This document shows positions 1 through 9,420 of a DNA stretch of 64,000 nt, piece by piece (position 1 is the first letter of the stretch; each line of letters opens with the position of its first letter). The notes below the pieces were generated by a model. The model did not search any database. It was not told where the DNA came from and saw only the letters and a program-made list of their open reading frames with translations. Both the position numbers and the translations under genes were made by a program. This DNA is from Argyresthia goedartella (lineage: Eukaryota; Arthropoda; Insecta; Lepidoptera; Argyresthiidae), in contig OX463829.1 of the NCBI GenBank assembly GCA_949825045.1, positions 24,522,715-24,586,714 on the forward strand. Reading direction: 5' to 3'.

Positions 1-59
1 ATCTGTCGATAGTTGATCAACTAACGGTTTTGACTATCTTACGGTGAAATATATATTTT

Positions 60-222
60 TGGTATTTGTTGATTTTTTTGAAAAGCGCTAAATCAATATT
101 GATAAAATTTGTAAGGGATCACCTCTGAAGTATGACCTACCATTCAAATTACGAATCATCAAAATCGGTTCATAATTGACGGAGTAATCGCGTAACATAC
201 ACAAAAAAAAGTTGAGTTGAAA
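60..222 (+). repeat. Dispersed repeat R1, copy 1 (RTE-like 3' tail)
   Basis: This stretch closely matches 10999-11160, sharing phrases such as ACCTCTGAAGTATGACCTAC and ATCAAAATCGGTTCATAATT. A phrase of the type 'ATCAAAATCGGTTCA' is usual near the 3' end of RTE-type LINEs in insects, so both copies may be LINE tails. The flanking bases 1-59 hold a TAGTTGATCAACTAACG phrase that recurs at about 46324. Confidence 0.6.
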
Positions 223-366
223 AGTTCATCCAAATCGGCCCACTGTTCTCGAGTGTCGCGCTCGCCAATCGTTAAAATCGCCAATTAGCGATTCATTTAG
301 AGGTGTAGTCTTATTTTAAAAGGTTGTTAGGGACATCATTCTGAGCAACTTTCATTTTGATCTAAG

Positions 367-611
367 CAACCAACCGAGTCGGCAGTGACCCTGTCTACGA
401 AGCCAAGGGTCCCGGATTCGAGTCCCGCTGGGGGCAATTATTTGTTTAATGAGAACGGATGTTTGCACCCTAGTCATGGTTGTTTATCTATCTAAGTATG
501 ATATTTATCTATATAAGTATGTGTATCGTAGTCTAGTACCCAAGATACAGGGAATCCTAGTTTGGGGCTAGATCAATGTGTGTAAATAGTTTCCAAGATA
601 TTATTATTATT
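367..611 (+). mobile_element. tRNA-derived SINE, family A, copy 1
   Basis: The head carries pol III promoter-like boxes: a box A near CCGAGTCGGCAGTG and a box B near 438-450 with GATTCGAGTCCCG. The body contains CATGGTTGTTTATCTATC and CTAGTTTGGGGCTAGATC, and the tail is a short ATT run. Four further copies lie at 3026-3266 (-), 7305-7553 (-), 28087-28318 (+) and 46886-47118 (+). This copy lacks the first few head bases found in the others, so it is slightly 5' truncated. Confidence 0.85.
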
Positions 612-1135
612 AAATGTAATTTTCACTTCTTCATACAGTTTGGGCCGTGCGATCAACACTAAATATGATGCCCATAACAACCACCTAAAATATCATTCCA
701 ACTAACCGTTATACCCTGTAGTAACGTGTGTGTGTAGATGGAAAGTTTTTTTTTCATTCATTATTTAAAAGCGACGGTCTTGTCCTTAGAGTTCCTTCCA
801 TGCACTTCACACACTGCCCTCTCCTTGACGTCCTGATACGACAGTACATTTATCTTCTCCTCCACTGTTAGTGCTGGACTAAACAACTGATAATAAGGAC
901 TTATACCACTATCTATACGCACGGACTTCAGGTGCTACGAAAAAAAATGGGGTTTTTTTCGAATTCATTTTCTCCAACATGTGAAGTCATCTACAGATTT
1001 AATTTTTAGGATAACGTACTAACGTAAACTAACTAACGTAAATACTCAATATTTGATTAATATTTTCACTAAAGGAAAACGCGATTGAATGAAATTTTCT
1101 GGATATAATTCAATTACGAAAACATCTCTATTTTT
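612..1135. other. No gene seen
   Basis: This is AT-rich non-coding sequence with stops in all frames. I recognise no repeat or motif in it. Confidence 0.5.
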
Positions 1136-1545
1136 TACGGTTCCGTACCTGAAGGGTTCCAAACGGGACCCTATTACCCGCTGTCCGTCCGTCCGTCCGT
1201 CTGTCACCAGGCTGTATCTCAAGAACCTAGCTAGCTAGAGAGTTGAAATTTTCACAGATTATGTATTTATGTTGCCGCTATAACAACAAATACTAAAAAA
1301 CAGGATAAAAGAAATATTTAAGGGGGCTCCCATACAACAATTCTTTCAATACCACATACAAACTTATGGATGCACCTGGTTACGTACATGGAGTGTGAAA
1401 GTAATATAACCAATAACTTTGTAACCAATATTTTGCTGTGTAAAATCCAAACTATTCACTCCACACCATCGCTTCCATTGAACGGTGGTACGGAACCCTT
1501 CGTGCGCGATTTAGACTCGCACTTGACCGGTTATTTTTTTTATTT
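1136..1545 (-). repeat. Common lepidopteran repeat L, near complete
   Basis: On the minus strand it would start with a CGGTCAAGTGCGAGT-type sequence, run through TTTTTAGTATTTGTTGTTAT and a tract of repeated GGAC/ACGG units (minus strand), and end with GGTACGGAACC. I recognise this repeat as abundant in moth and butterfly DNA but cannot give it a firm class name. Other pieces lie at 2222-2580, 3405-3537, 6436-6535, 7566-7766, 8478-8635, 34318-34617 and 61857-61905. Confidence 0.7.
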
Positions 1546-1985
1546 TTTCCTGTTATTCAGAAACCCTAACTAATTTAATTGTGGAACTGCATTTAAAATG
1601 TAGATATTATGTATTCGCAAAATCTCCTTAAAAACATTTTAACAAAATAGCGTAGTTTATTTTTAAATAATTATTCTGTGGTTTAGCGCTACGTTTTTTA
1701 ATTTTTTCCCGATTTCGTCCCTCTCACACTGCGGGTGTTTCCGCCTGGAGTATAGGGGACCTTTGCACGGACGAGGTATCGCCTTCAATTAAAGGTGTAC
1801 CTAAGCTAAGCTAGTTAATCGAGAACCCGTTGAAAAATGGAAAGCCGATACTGCTGGTAACCTTACATTGGACTAATATTACTAGCGTGCTGTGAGCTCA
1901 GTGGCTACGTATAGATTTACAGTTCTGTTAACTGGACTAGACACACGTGGTAGCACAAAGCTTTGTTTACGTCATAACGTATCAT
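1546..1985. other. No gene seen
   Basis: This is non-coding AT-rich sequence between two repeats. No ORF, RNA or structured repeat was recognised. Confidence 0.5.
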
Positions 1986-2193
1986 AACATAACATTTACA
2001 TGTAAGCACATACATTGTTTCCGGCCCCACGCTAGGATACCATGTGTCGTGTGAACCAGAAACAGCGACGTACAAACATGTAAACATCCAAGACCTGTGG
2101 TTTTTCTCCCATCGTCCCGAGCCGGGATTCGAACCCGGGATCCCTTGCCAGGGAAGAATAGCCTCGACCTCTGTGGTGAGGTCACCGATTGTA
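1986..2193 (-). mobile_element. tRNA-derived SINE, family B, copy 1
   Basis: On the minus strand a head with a box B (GGTTCGAATCCCGG, near 2120) is followed by a body containing CTAGCGTGGGGCCGGAAAC and GTGCTTACATGTAAATGTT. Related copies lie at 8994-9190, 27560-27705 and 37858-38015, all on the minus strand. It is distinct in sequence from SINE family A, but both bodies carry a similar 'CCTAG.GTGGGG' phrase. Confidence 0.75.
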
Positions 2194-2221
2194 TTGAGGA
2201 TTCAGTTCAGTTCGTTAGGAT

Positions 2222-2580
2222 GAAGGGTAGTTTTGACAAAGGGTAAAAACGGAACCCTAATACTAAGACTCAGCTGTCTGTCTGTCTATCTGTCTGTCCG
2301 TCTGTCATCATCATCAGGCTGTATCTCATGAATATAGTTAGACAGTTGAAATTTTCACAGATGATGTATTTCTGTTGCCGCTATTACAACAAATACTAAA
2401 AAACAGAATAAAATTAATATTAGGGGTCTCATACAAGAAATCTTATAATTATAAAATTTTGGATTTTACATTTTGCTATGTAAAATCCAAACTATTCACT
2501 CCACACCATCCCTACCATTGTACGGCGGTACGGAAACCATCGTGCGCGAGTCCGACTTGCACTTGGCCGTTTTTTTTTTG
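2222..2580 (-). repeat. Lepidopteran repeat L, second copy
   Basis: It has the same order of blocks as 1136-1545: a GTCTGTCTGTCTATC tract, GTTGCCGCTATTACAAC, TTGCTATGTAAAATCC and a GGTACGGAAACC end, followed by the CGAGTCCGACTTGCACTTGG terminus. The two copies are in the same orientation about 700 bases apart. Confidence 0.7.
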
Positions 2581-3025
2581 TTTTTTTTCAAAACCAACTA
2601 AGGGAATCGTACACGACAACTTAACCATAGCATCGTAAAAGATAACTTAATCCCTGGGTGCATTTCACGTTATAGGTTTGAATTTTATTACCATGGCTTA
2701 AGGTTCCAAATCACGATGCCTCGTAACCAGGTCCAGGTGTTTACCGATTAAGGAAAACACAATAATAAAACAAAAGCAAAAAAAATATGTCCGAACTAGG
2801 CTTCGAACCTAGCGCCACCCCTACAGACAGCGGGTCCGACGTGAAACTTTCGAAATTATCGATTATATTTGAAGGACGATAATTTGGTGATGCGCATGGC
2901 CAGGGATATTGAAACACGTCTCTAAAAAGAGATTTATTCCAGCAAACAAGGCATGACAGGAAAATTTACCATGAAAGGGTAGGCAGTGCACAATAAATAA
3001 TAACTTATCTATGATAAATAAATAA
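2581..3025. other. No gene; tRNA-like box B near 2790-2842 (-)
   Basis: Most of this stretch is unremarkable. On the minus strand near 2790-2842 there is a GGTTCGAAGCC box B-like word preceded by a GTCGGACCCGC stretch, which suggests the head of a worn SINE or a tRNA-like relic. No cloverleaf can be completed. Confidence 0.35.
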
Positions 3026-3266
3026 ATAATAATAATAATACCTTGGACAATATTTACACACTTTGATCTAGCCCCAAACTAGGATTCCCTGTATCTTGGG
3101 TACTAGACAACGATACACATACTTATATAGATAAATATCATACTTAGATAGATAAACAACCATGACTACGGTACAAACATCTGTTGTCATCAAACAAGTA
3201 CGGGACTCGAACCCGGGACCCTTGGCTTCGTAGGCAGGGTCACTGCCGACTCGGCCATTCGGGTCG
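3026..3266 (-). mobile_element. tRNA-derived SINE, family A, copy 2
   Basis: On the minus strand it runs from a GACCCGAATGGCCGAGTCGG head, through box B (GGGTTCGAGTCCCG) and the CTAGTTTGGGGCTAG body, to a TATTATTATTATT tail. The box A region is intact. The sequence just after box B is shortened relative to copies 4 and 5, lacking the GTGGGGGCAAATA phrase. Confidence 0.85.
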
Positions 3267-3404
3267 GCCAGTAAAGTACCTGTATACCAAACTACTAAAT
3301 AAGTACCAATATATACATACACCTGTACATAGAGTAATAATATACTTTAATTTTTAATAAAAGTCGTATAGTTAATTATTTGTTGATGTAACGGCATTCT
3401 GTGA

Positions 3405-3537
3405 AAATTGTTACTCTCAACGTATAACGTTTCATCGGAAAGAGCCCGGTGATGGACCGACAGCCAGACAGACAGACGGACAGCGGGGGCTTAGAAATAG
3501 GGTCCCGTTTGGCACCCTTCGTGTACGGAACCCTTAA
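3405..3537 (+). repeat. Lepidopteran repeat L, terminal fragment
   Basis: It contains the ACAGACAGACGGACAGCG tract and ends ACGGAACCCTTAAAA, matching the distal end of repeat L in the orientation opposite to 1136-1545. Only the last third is present. Confidence 0.6.
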
Positions 3538-3816
3538 AAGGAAACAAGACACAACAATAACTTTAACTCAGGAGAGTTCCGTCATATGCTAGCGCATTGC
3601 TTACAATCTAGACCATTCATCAGGATCTGACTTCCGATCTAGTCATCATCAACATCAGGAAACAGACAAACAGACGTCACGTGGAGTCGTGAACAGTCGT
3701 GACGCGTATTCGTGATGTCAGATTAGTCAACGGGACATATTTTGCACTTCGAATTTCACGTCTACGTTCTTCAAGGCTGAACGCATTCCCCACAATAGGT
3801 AGGTAACTCACTCCGT

Positions 3817-4369
3817 CCAGTGTTACCAGATGAAAACTATAAACTACCGTGTTTATCTGTTAAAATTACGGTGTTTAAGACTTAAATTACCGTAGAATCA
3901 TTTGGAAAATACTGTCTAAATTACCGTATAAAATGCAACCGAAACAACCTTGAATTTAGATGTTTTTCATATATGGCTGCCATCATTTTTGATAACATGT
4001 TCTTGGTAGGTGTAAAATCAACACAGTTATGACCATTCCGGTGAATAGCTTGTTGAGCAAGTATATTTCCCTTAATGGTTTTCGGTATCATCTTGTTCCT
4101 TTTCTTCGTTTTTATGTCGTCGATTAGACTGAATATTATTCACACACACACAAAAGTTAAAAAATATCATCGGACCTCTGCGACCCGATGTCGGCCTATT
4201 GGCCTATCTTCGATTTCAAACTTTTATTGTGTGTGCTACTTCCCTACACGGTAGTTAATATCTAAGAATACCGTAGAAAAAGACACGGTAGTGGATCGCT
4301 ACCGTAGACCGTGTATTAGCCAACAATACCGTGGTTCTACGGTAATTACCGTGTACCTGGTAACACTGG
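3817..4369. mobile_element. Non-autonomous DNA transposon with ACGGTA subterminal motifs
   Basis: The ends form an inverted repeat, CCAGTGTTACCAG at 3817 and CTGGTAACACTGG ending at 4369. Both ends carry many short TACCGT/ACGGTA words in both orientations, dense at 3848-3945 and 4250-4355. Short terminal repeats with dense subterminal repeats are typical of hAT-type elements, where the transposase binds such motifs. The flanks (ACTCCGT and TTCCGCC) are similar but not an exact 8-bp duplication, so superfamily assignment is inference. No transposase is encoded. Confidence 0.65.
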
Positions 4370-5031
4370 TTCCGCCTGCGCAAATTCTTTATAACTATAT
4401 GAATGGGTTGCTCACATACCCGCAGTTGGCGAGGATCTTCACTAGGAAGATTGGCTACATAAGCCACATGCGCGCCCAAGAGCGACGACGTGTACAGACA
4501 AGTTGAAGCGGCCCACCATGACCGAAATAATATTTGTCTTGAGACAAAACTGGACATACCTACCTTATTTTTTCTTCTTGCATCTTATAATGAGGAATGT
4601 TTATATAGTGTCTAGTTGTCCAGGAAGTAAGGATACTTATTCGAAATGCGTTTTTGTAACGATATCTAATACCTGGTTGTTCGTGTTTGGGTGCAGCTTC
4701 TTGTAAGTAGGTTTAAAAATCTTCCGGGTAAAGTCAGGTTTTTTATTGCATCTTAAAGTGCGATAAGTATGACGAATGTGAATGCAATTGAAACAGTCAT
4801 ATAGGTACATAATTAAAACAGTTGTACTGTTTAATTGGCAACATGATATCAGCTGACAATCACTATGATTGGCCAATTCCTTTCCGCTCTACGCCGCGGT
4901 TAGTAAAATGTAAAACATTCAAATTATCAGCAAATTTAAGCAATCCTACCCGACTATCTTATATTTAAAATAACATAATATATCATAGCGTCACGACATT
5001 TCTCATACGGGGTGGCAGAAGCACAATTGTG
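4370..5031. other. No gene seen
   Basis: Small ORFs in this stretch have no recognisable motif and overlap each other on both strands. No repeat recognised. Confidence 0.4.
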
Positions 5032-5071
5032 ACTTATTTGAGCCAGTTATATATAACTGGCTCAAATAAGT
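5032..5071. repeat. Perfect 40-bp palindrome
   Basis: The sequence reads the same on both strands over 40 bases, from ACTTATTTGAG to CTCAAATAAGT, with a TATATA centre. It could extrude a perfect hairpin with no loop. Nearby at about 5085-5150 is a phrase (GGCTAGCCCATC) shared with 25508-25530, so this may be part of a worn repeat. Confidence 0.9.
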
Positions 5072-5206
5072 ATTATAATACTCCATTTTGCGTGACAGGG
5101 GGCTAGCCCATCGCCGCAGCTATGGAGTAATGAAGGTTTCGTCACGATGTTTTTCCATCACCGTTAGAACGTCCGTATAATATATTTAAGATAAATTAAT
5201 TATCTC

Positions 5207-5285
5207 ATTGGTACATGGTCAGGAATCGAACCTGCATCTACTGTGTGAGAAGCAAGCTTGAAACCAATTAGACCACGGAGCTCTT
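5207..5285 (-). other. tRNA-like relic or SINE head
   Basis: The minus strand has a TGGTCTAATTGG box A and a GGTTCGATTCC box B at tRNA-like spacing, and ends in ACCA-like sequence. The two ends that should pair as the acceptor stem do not, so it is not a functional tRNA gene. It is most likely a tRNA pseudogene or a solitary SINE head. Confidence 0.5.
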
Positions 5286-7304
5286 TTTATAATATTACTT
5301 GGGTATGTCATCGTGTGTACCTGAACACACACATTTAAACAACCAAGTTCATAAATGGAGTTATCAATTATTAACAAATACCTGCAACACTTATAATTAT
5401 CACAAAAGGTGCCTGCAGTTGTACCTACATAGTTAAGATATGCATGTATTTACAGCCTTACAATGGCCGGACAATTATCTGCCTAGGTCTACACAAGGTC
5501 TAAGAAACCGGACGCGAATTCTAGCATACCTAAGGGCTACACTTCCTGTGCCTAGGCTTTAGACATGGAGATTGTAGAGAACTAATAAAATGTTATCTGT
5601 TTTGTTCCTAGGTTCTAGGACCTCGACTATTACTAGGTGCTACAGACGCATGATCTTTAGGAATATGTATAGCGATGTAGGCATAGTATTAAGTGTAGCA
5701 TAGCACGTCAGCATCAGATATATGCAACCAAGCTACTCAAAAGATCTTCTTACACATACAAAACAACCAGAAATATCTACACAGCCAAAATGATGTCAAC
5801 ATTCATTGGATGTTAACATAAATTTGGCAATTTCTGGTTGTTAAGATGTGATGCAGGTGCAATCGATAGTAATTTGGCCGAATATCGAATATCCGGCCAC
5901 GTTCTTGGCCAAAGCGCCGAATATTCATATAAAAATGTAAGTAGTTACATGTTGCGGGTGTTAGATTCATTACAAACCCGTATGTTTTATTCGCGAGCAA
6001 ATTTTGTCCAGACATGCATAGTGTTACACGCTATTAAGTCTGTTCTACTAAAATTATCGCTTATTGTTCGCCCTAAGCAAAATAAGCCACTATGTAAATA
6101 GCTAGTTTAGTATTTTTTTCTTTCTTGTCATTGACCGAACGAGCGAATCATCTCCGTTTTGTAAATTTAAAATGCTTTCGTGTGACTGGATTTCTGTCCG
6201 GCTTTTCTCCTAGAGGAGGTTAAGATTTTCTTATCTCTCTAGTAAAATTTTGATTTTTTTTGCCGATTAGGTTCATGGAAAATGTAAAAAATTGCGGAGA
6301 TTTGGGGTTGACAATGTAAAAAATCCCCTATAAGGCAAACAGCTTGACAGTTGTTAACAAATGTGGTGTCGTGTGGGCCGTGAATTTGACAAAGACTAAT
6401 TTTAGTGAAAAAACTATAGGTTGGATTTTAGATCACAACTATTATAGTATTGGTACGGCTCTTTCATTTTCTATGTACGTAACACGTGTATTCATAAGTT
6501 TGTATGTGGTATTGAATGAAAATGCAGTCAGGTTTTTTGTTTTCATTGGTTTTTATAATGATTCCGCTTGTTCATTCAATAAACTTCAACGGATGGGAGG
6601 TGTGGGGTTGAAAAATAATGAAAAAAGCGCAAATTTCCTGTGTTCTTTGCGAGTTCTACTGTAGCTTATTGATGAAGTAGTGTCAGAATGCATCCAATGA
6701 CGTATTTATATTATTTTTGCTTGATCGATAAGTCTCCTGAAATTATTACAAAAGCTGTAATTTTTTTTTTAACTTCGTATCACATTTGAATTTATTTTTT
6801 TACATTTAATTATTATTTATTTAATCGTTATATAAAATATTAAGTATGTGTTCTGTTAGTCCTCTTTTCATCGACTATAAGCCTGTTTAGGATTCCGTAC
6901 CTTAAAAAGGAAAAACGGGTTCACTCGGGTTTTAAAACTTTGATATACCTGCTTCATTTAAAAACAATAAGAAAAAAAGACCATTCCTCCCCCTAATCTC
7001 CGGAACTTCTCATATTAAAATTTTGAGGAATATACTTTAGTATTAACTTAAGTATTTCCTTTGATATTACAGGAAAAACAATGACAAATGAACCTATTAT
7101 AAAAGGGCTTCTTGAAAAGATCTCAAATATATATTTTTCAAAAACCTGAAACGCTTTGTTAACAAAATATTTAAGAAAATAGGCGAAAAAGACCATTCCT
7201 CCCACTTATATCCGACACTGCAGACCCAAAAAAATTATAAACGTGATATAGGTGTCGTGTATAGTGTTTATCTCGACTTAAACATAACAGGAAAGATTTA
7301 AAAA
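5286..7304. other. Gene-free stretch with repeat scraps
   Basis: No gene was recognised. Near 5876-5898 is a GGCCGAATAT/ATATCCGGCC near-palindrome followed by another GGCCAAAG/CGCCGAATATTC cluster, like the end of a worn MITE. 6436-6535 is a scrap of lepidopteran repeat L. AAGACCATTCCTCCC occurs twice, near 6977 and 7189. A 106-codon ORF at 6344-6664 overlaps the repeat L scrap and is not believed. Confidence 0.4.
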
Positions 7305-7553
7305 AATAATAATAATACCTTGGACACTATAGACACATATTGATCTAGGCCCAAACTAGGATTTCCTGTTTCTTGGGTACTAGACAACGATACAGATACT
7401 TCTATAGATAAATATTATACTTAGATAAATAAACAACCATGACTGGGGTACAAACATCCATTCTCATCAAACAAATATTTGCCCCCACCGGGACTCGAAC
7501 CCGGGACCCTTGGCTTCGTAGGCAGGGTCACTGCGGACTCGGCTATTCGGGTC
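7305..7553 (-). mobile_element. tRNA-derived SINE, family A, copy 3
   Basis: On the minus strand it is full length, from a GACCCGAATAGCCGAGTC head through box B (GGGTTCGAGTCCCGG) to the ATTATTATTATT tail. It is followed immediately (7566 onward) by a piece of repeat L. Confidence 0.85.
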
Positions 7554-7565
7554 TAAAATGTATGG

Positions 7566-7766
7566 TTTAAATACGGAGGGACAATTTATTTACATACTAC
7601 ATAAAAACTTACAACTGTTAGCCGCACCGATAACTTTGTAAACAGGATTCTGCTATTTTCACTCACAGGAAAATTAAAGGTAACTAATTTCCTTGCAAGA
7701 AACTTGAAAACCGTTGTTCGGTTCAACGGAACCCTCCGTACGTGAGTCCAACTCACACTGGACCGT
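7566..7766 (-). repeat. Lepidopteran repeat L, truncated copy
   Basis: It shares ATAACTTTGTAA, GGAACCCTCCGTACGTGAG and AACTCACACTGGACCGT-like blocks with 1380-1545 but is diverged, including a GTTCGGTTCAACGGAACC variant of the usual end. Confidence 0.55.
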
Positions 7767-8282
7767 TTATTTAACATTTAAATTCCTATTACTCTACAAG
7801 TAAGCAGAAGGTGAAATTATAAGTGCCGCTGTCGGCGTGCCCCATCTTAAGTAAATATTGCTCGCATTATAGCAAGAATCAGGAAGAATTATGGAACTTT
7901 GCTATGTCCCATTACTGGTGTAGAGTAATTTAGAGAATTGTATAATAATTCTAATTTAGACTACTAAGCAATCTAGTCTACGTCGACTCATAGACTTAGT
8001 AAATATAACTATGTTATAAAATAAAATTTGCAGTGGAACAAGACGACCCGCCTCACATTTGCTGTAGAATTTTCCCTTATTATTAGTAAGCTAGAGATAT
8101 TTGTACCACACTAATTACTTTCCCATGTCTCCACCAACCCGTTATTTGGAAAAAAAACCGCGAGAATTGTATGTATTCCCAATAGACAAACATAAATATG
8201 TATTTTGTACCAAGCGGTCACAGTAGAGTGGTCCTAAAACAATTTTATTAATCTGTATCTTTTTGTAAATCCCCGAGGGACT
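7767..8282. other. No gene; worn repeat near 7800-7860
   Basis: A phrase GTGCCGCTGTCGGCGTGCCC near 7822 recurs as a close variant at 48204-48223, so a dispersed repeat is present. The rest is AT-rich with no ORF of note. Confidence 0.4.
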
Positions 8283-8476
8283 CAAAGTCAAAGTAAAAGT
8301 TAAATGTATTTATTACTGCAGATATTTACATATACTTGGAAAACGTAAATTTTTACCTCTTCTCTACATTGGACCACTGTGGGAGTAAAGGGCCTAGAAA
8401 CTCCCGCAGATCGATTTTTAGATCTCTTTTAAAAATTGGTTGTGCTTAACTAGTACAAATATTACAATATTAATTT
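8283..8476 (-). mobile_element. CR1/jockey-like LINE 3' end, tail copy 1
   Basis: On the minus strand this is the 3' untranslated end of the LINE whose coding end is seen at 35895-36299. It shares TTGGACCACTGTGGGAG and GATTTTTAGATCTCTTTT. It ends (low coordinates) in a short repeat of GACTTT units rather than poly(A). Confidence 0.7.
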
Positions 8477-8477
8477 C

Positions 8478-8635
8478 CACGCACGAGGATTCCGTACCAC
8501 CGTACATTGGTAAGGATGGTGTGGATAGAAAAGTTTGGATTTTAAATAGCAAAATGTTGTTTACAAAGTGTATAGTGCGGCTACTTTCATATTCCATGTA
8601 CGTAACCAGATGCATTTATAAGTATGTATGTGGTT
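8478..8635 (+). repeat. Lepidopteran repeat L, initial part
   Basis: It reads CACGCACGAGGATTCCGTAC and continues through GGTGTGGATAGAAAAGTTTG to TTATAAGTATGTATGTGG, the reverse complement order of 1380-1545. It lies exactly between two LINE tails and may have inserted into one of them. Confidence 0.6.
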
Positions 8636-8928
8636 CAGAATCAGAATCAGAATCAAATGTTTTTACTACTGTAGATATTTACATATTTATACTTAGCAAG
8701 CGTCAATTTTTACCTCTTCTCTACATTGGACCACTGTGGGAGAAGAAGGGCGTAGAAACTCACACAGATTGATTTTTAGATCTCTTTTAAAAATTGGATG
8801 TGCTTAACAATATAAATATTACAATATTAATTATTATATTTAACAAGCAGGAATAAATAATTACAAAATTATTAACAGCAAAGTCTGTGTTGAGATTAAC
8901 CCCATACAGTCCCATCATTTAAGCAATT
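8636..8928 (-). mobile_element. CR1/jockey-like LINE 3' end, tail copy 2
   Basis: This is the same 3' untranslated block as 8283-8476 but longer, reaching CCCATACAGTCCCATCATTT, which also abuts the coding end at 35880. Its terminal tandem repeat is of the GATTCT type, different from the neighbouring copy. Confidence 0.75.
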
Positions 8929-8993
8929 ACTATACTTACTTACTTACTATACTGACATACCTCTTTCCCTAGAGACTCACTTAACTACTGTCA

Positions 8994-9190
8994 CAAACAT
9001 TTACAAACAGGCACATACATTGCTTCTGGCCTCACACTAGGATACCCTGTGTCGTGGGAACGAGAAATAGCGACATCAGGTCTTAGACATCTAGGACCTG
9101 GGTTTTTTATTCTTTATCCCCAGCCGAGGATCGAACCCGCAACCTCTGTCATGGTAGGCTGAGCCACTACCGCGGTGCCACAGAGGTCGT
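8994..9190 (-). mobile_element. tRNA-derived SINE, family B, copy 2
   Basis: It shares the body phrases ACACTAGGATACCCTGTGTC and GACCTGGGTTTTTTATTC (as read on +) with 1986-2193. The head has a box B-like GGTTCGATCCTCGG on the minus strand. It lies about 90 bases before the first recognised aaNAT gene A exon, in the presumed upstream intron or 5' flank. Confidence 0.7.
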
Positions 9191-9277
9191 CATCCTATCG
9201 ACCTGACAGTGTAAATAGATACATATCAATGCACTTTTGGTTGACCAAACAGTCTAAAGACCACGTTCCCTCCTCAG

Positions 9278-9420
9278 CTGGCCGACGAGCTACCAGCGAA
9301 GCTCACGGAGCTGCGCCTGCGACCCCTCGCCAACCTCACCATGCCGGCCCTACACCCAGGGTATACTGTGAGGAAACTCACGCCAGATGACAAGGAGCAG
9401 ATGCTGCAGTTCTTGAGAAG
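9278..9420 (+). CDS. aaNAT: aaNAT gene A, exon 1
   Basis: The exon follows a CCTCCTCAG acceptor and ends at a GAAG|GTAAAAAC donor with two bases of a codon left over. The in-frame ATG at 9341 starts MPALHPGYTVRKL, which fits the N-terminus of the family. The 21 codons before it (LADELPAKLTEL...) may be 5' UTR or coding. Translation continues as ...MLQFLRR into exon 2. Confidence 0.75.

Noticed and set aside
5207..5285. A tRNA gene on the minus strand
   Set aside because: Box A and box B are present but the acceptor stem cannot pair, so it is treated as a tRNA-like relic.
6344..6664. A 106-codon + ORF
   Set aside because: It overlaps a scrap of lepidopteran repeat L and has no known domain.
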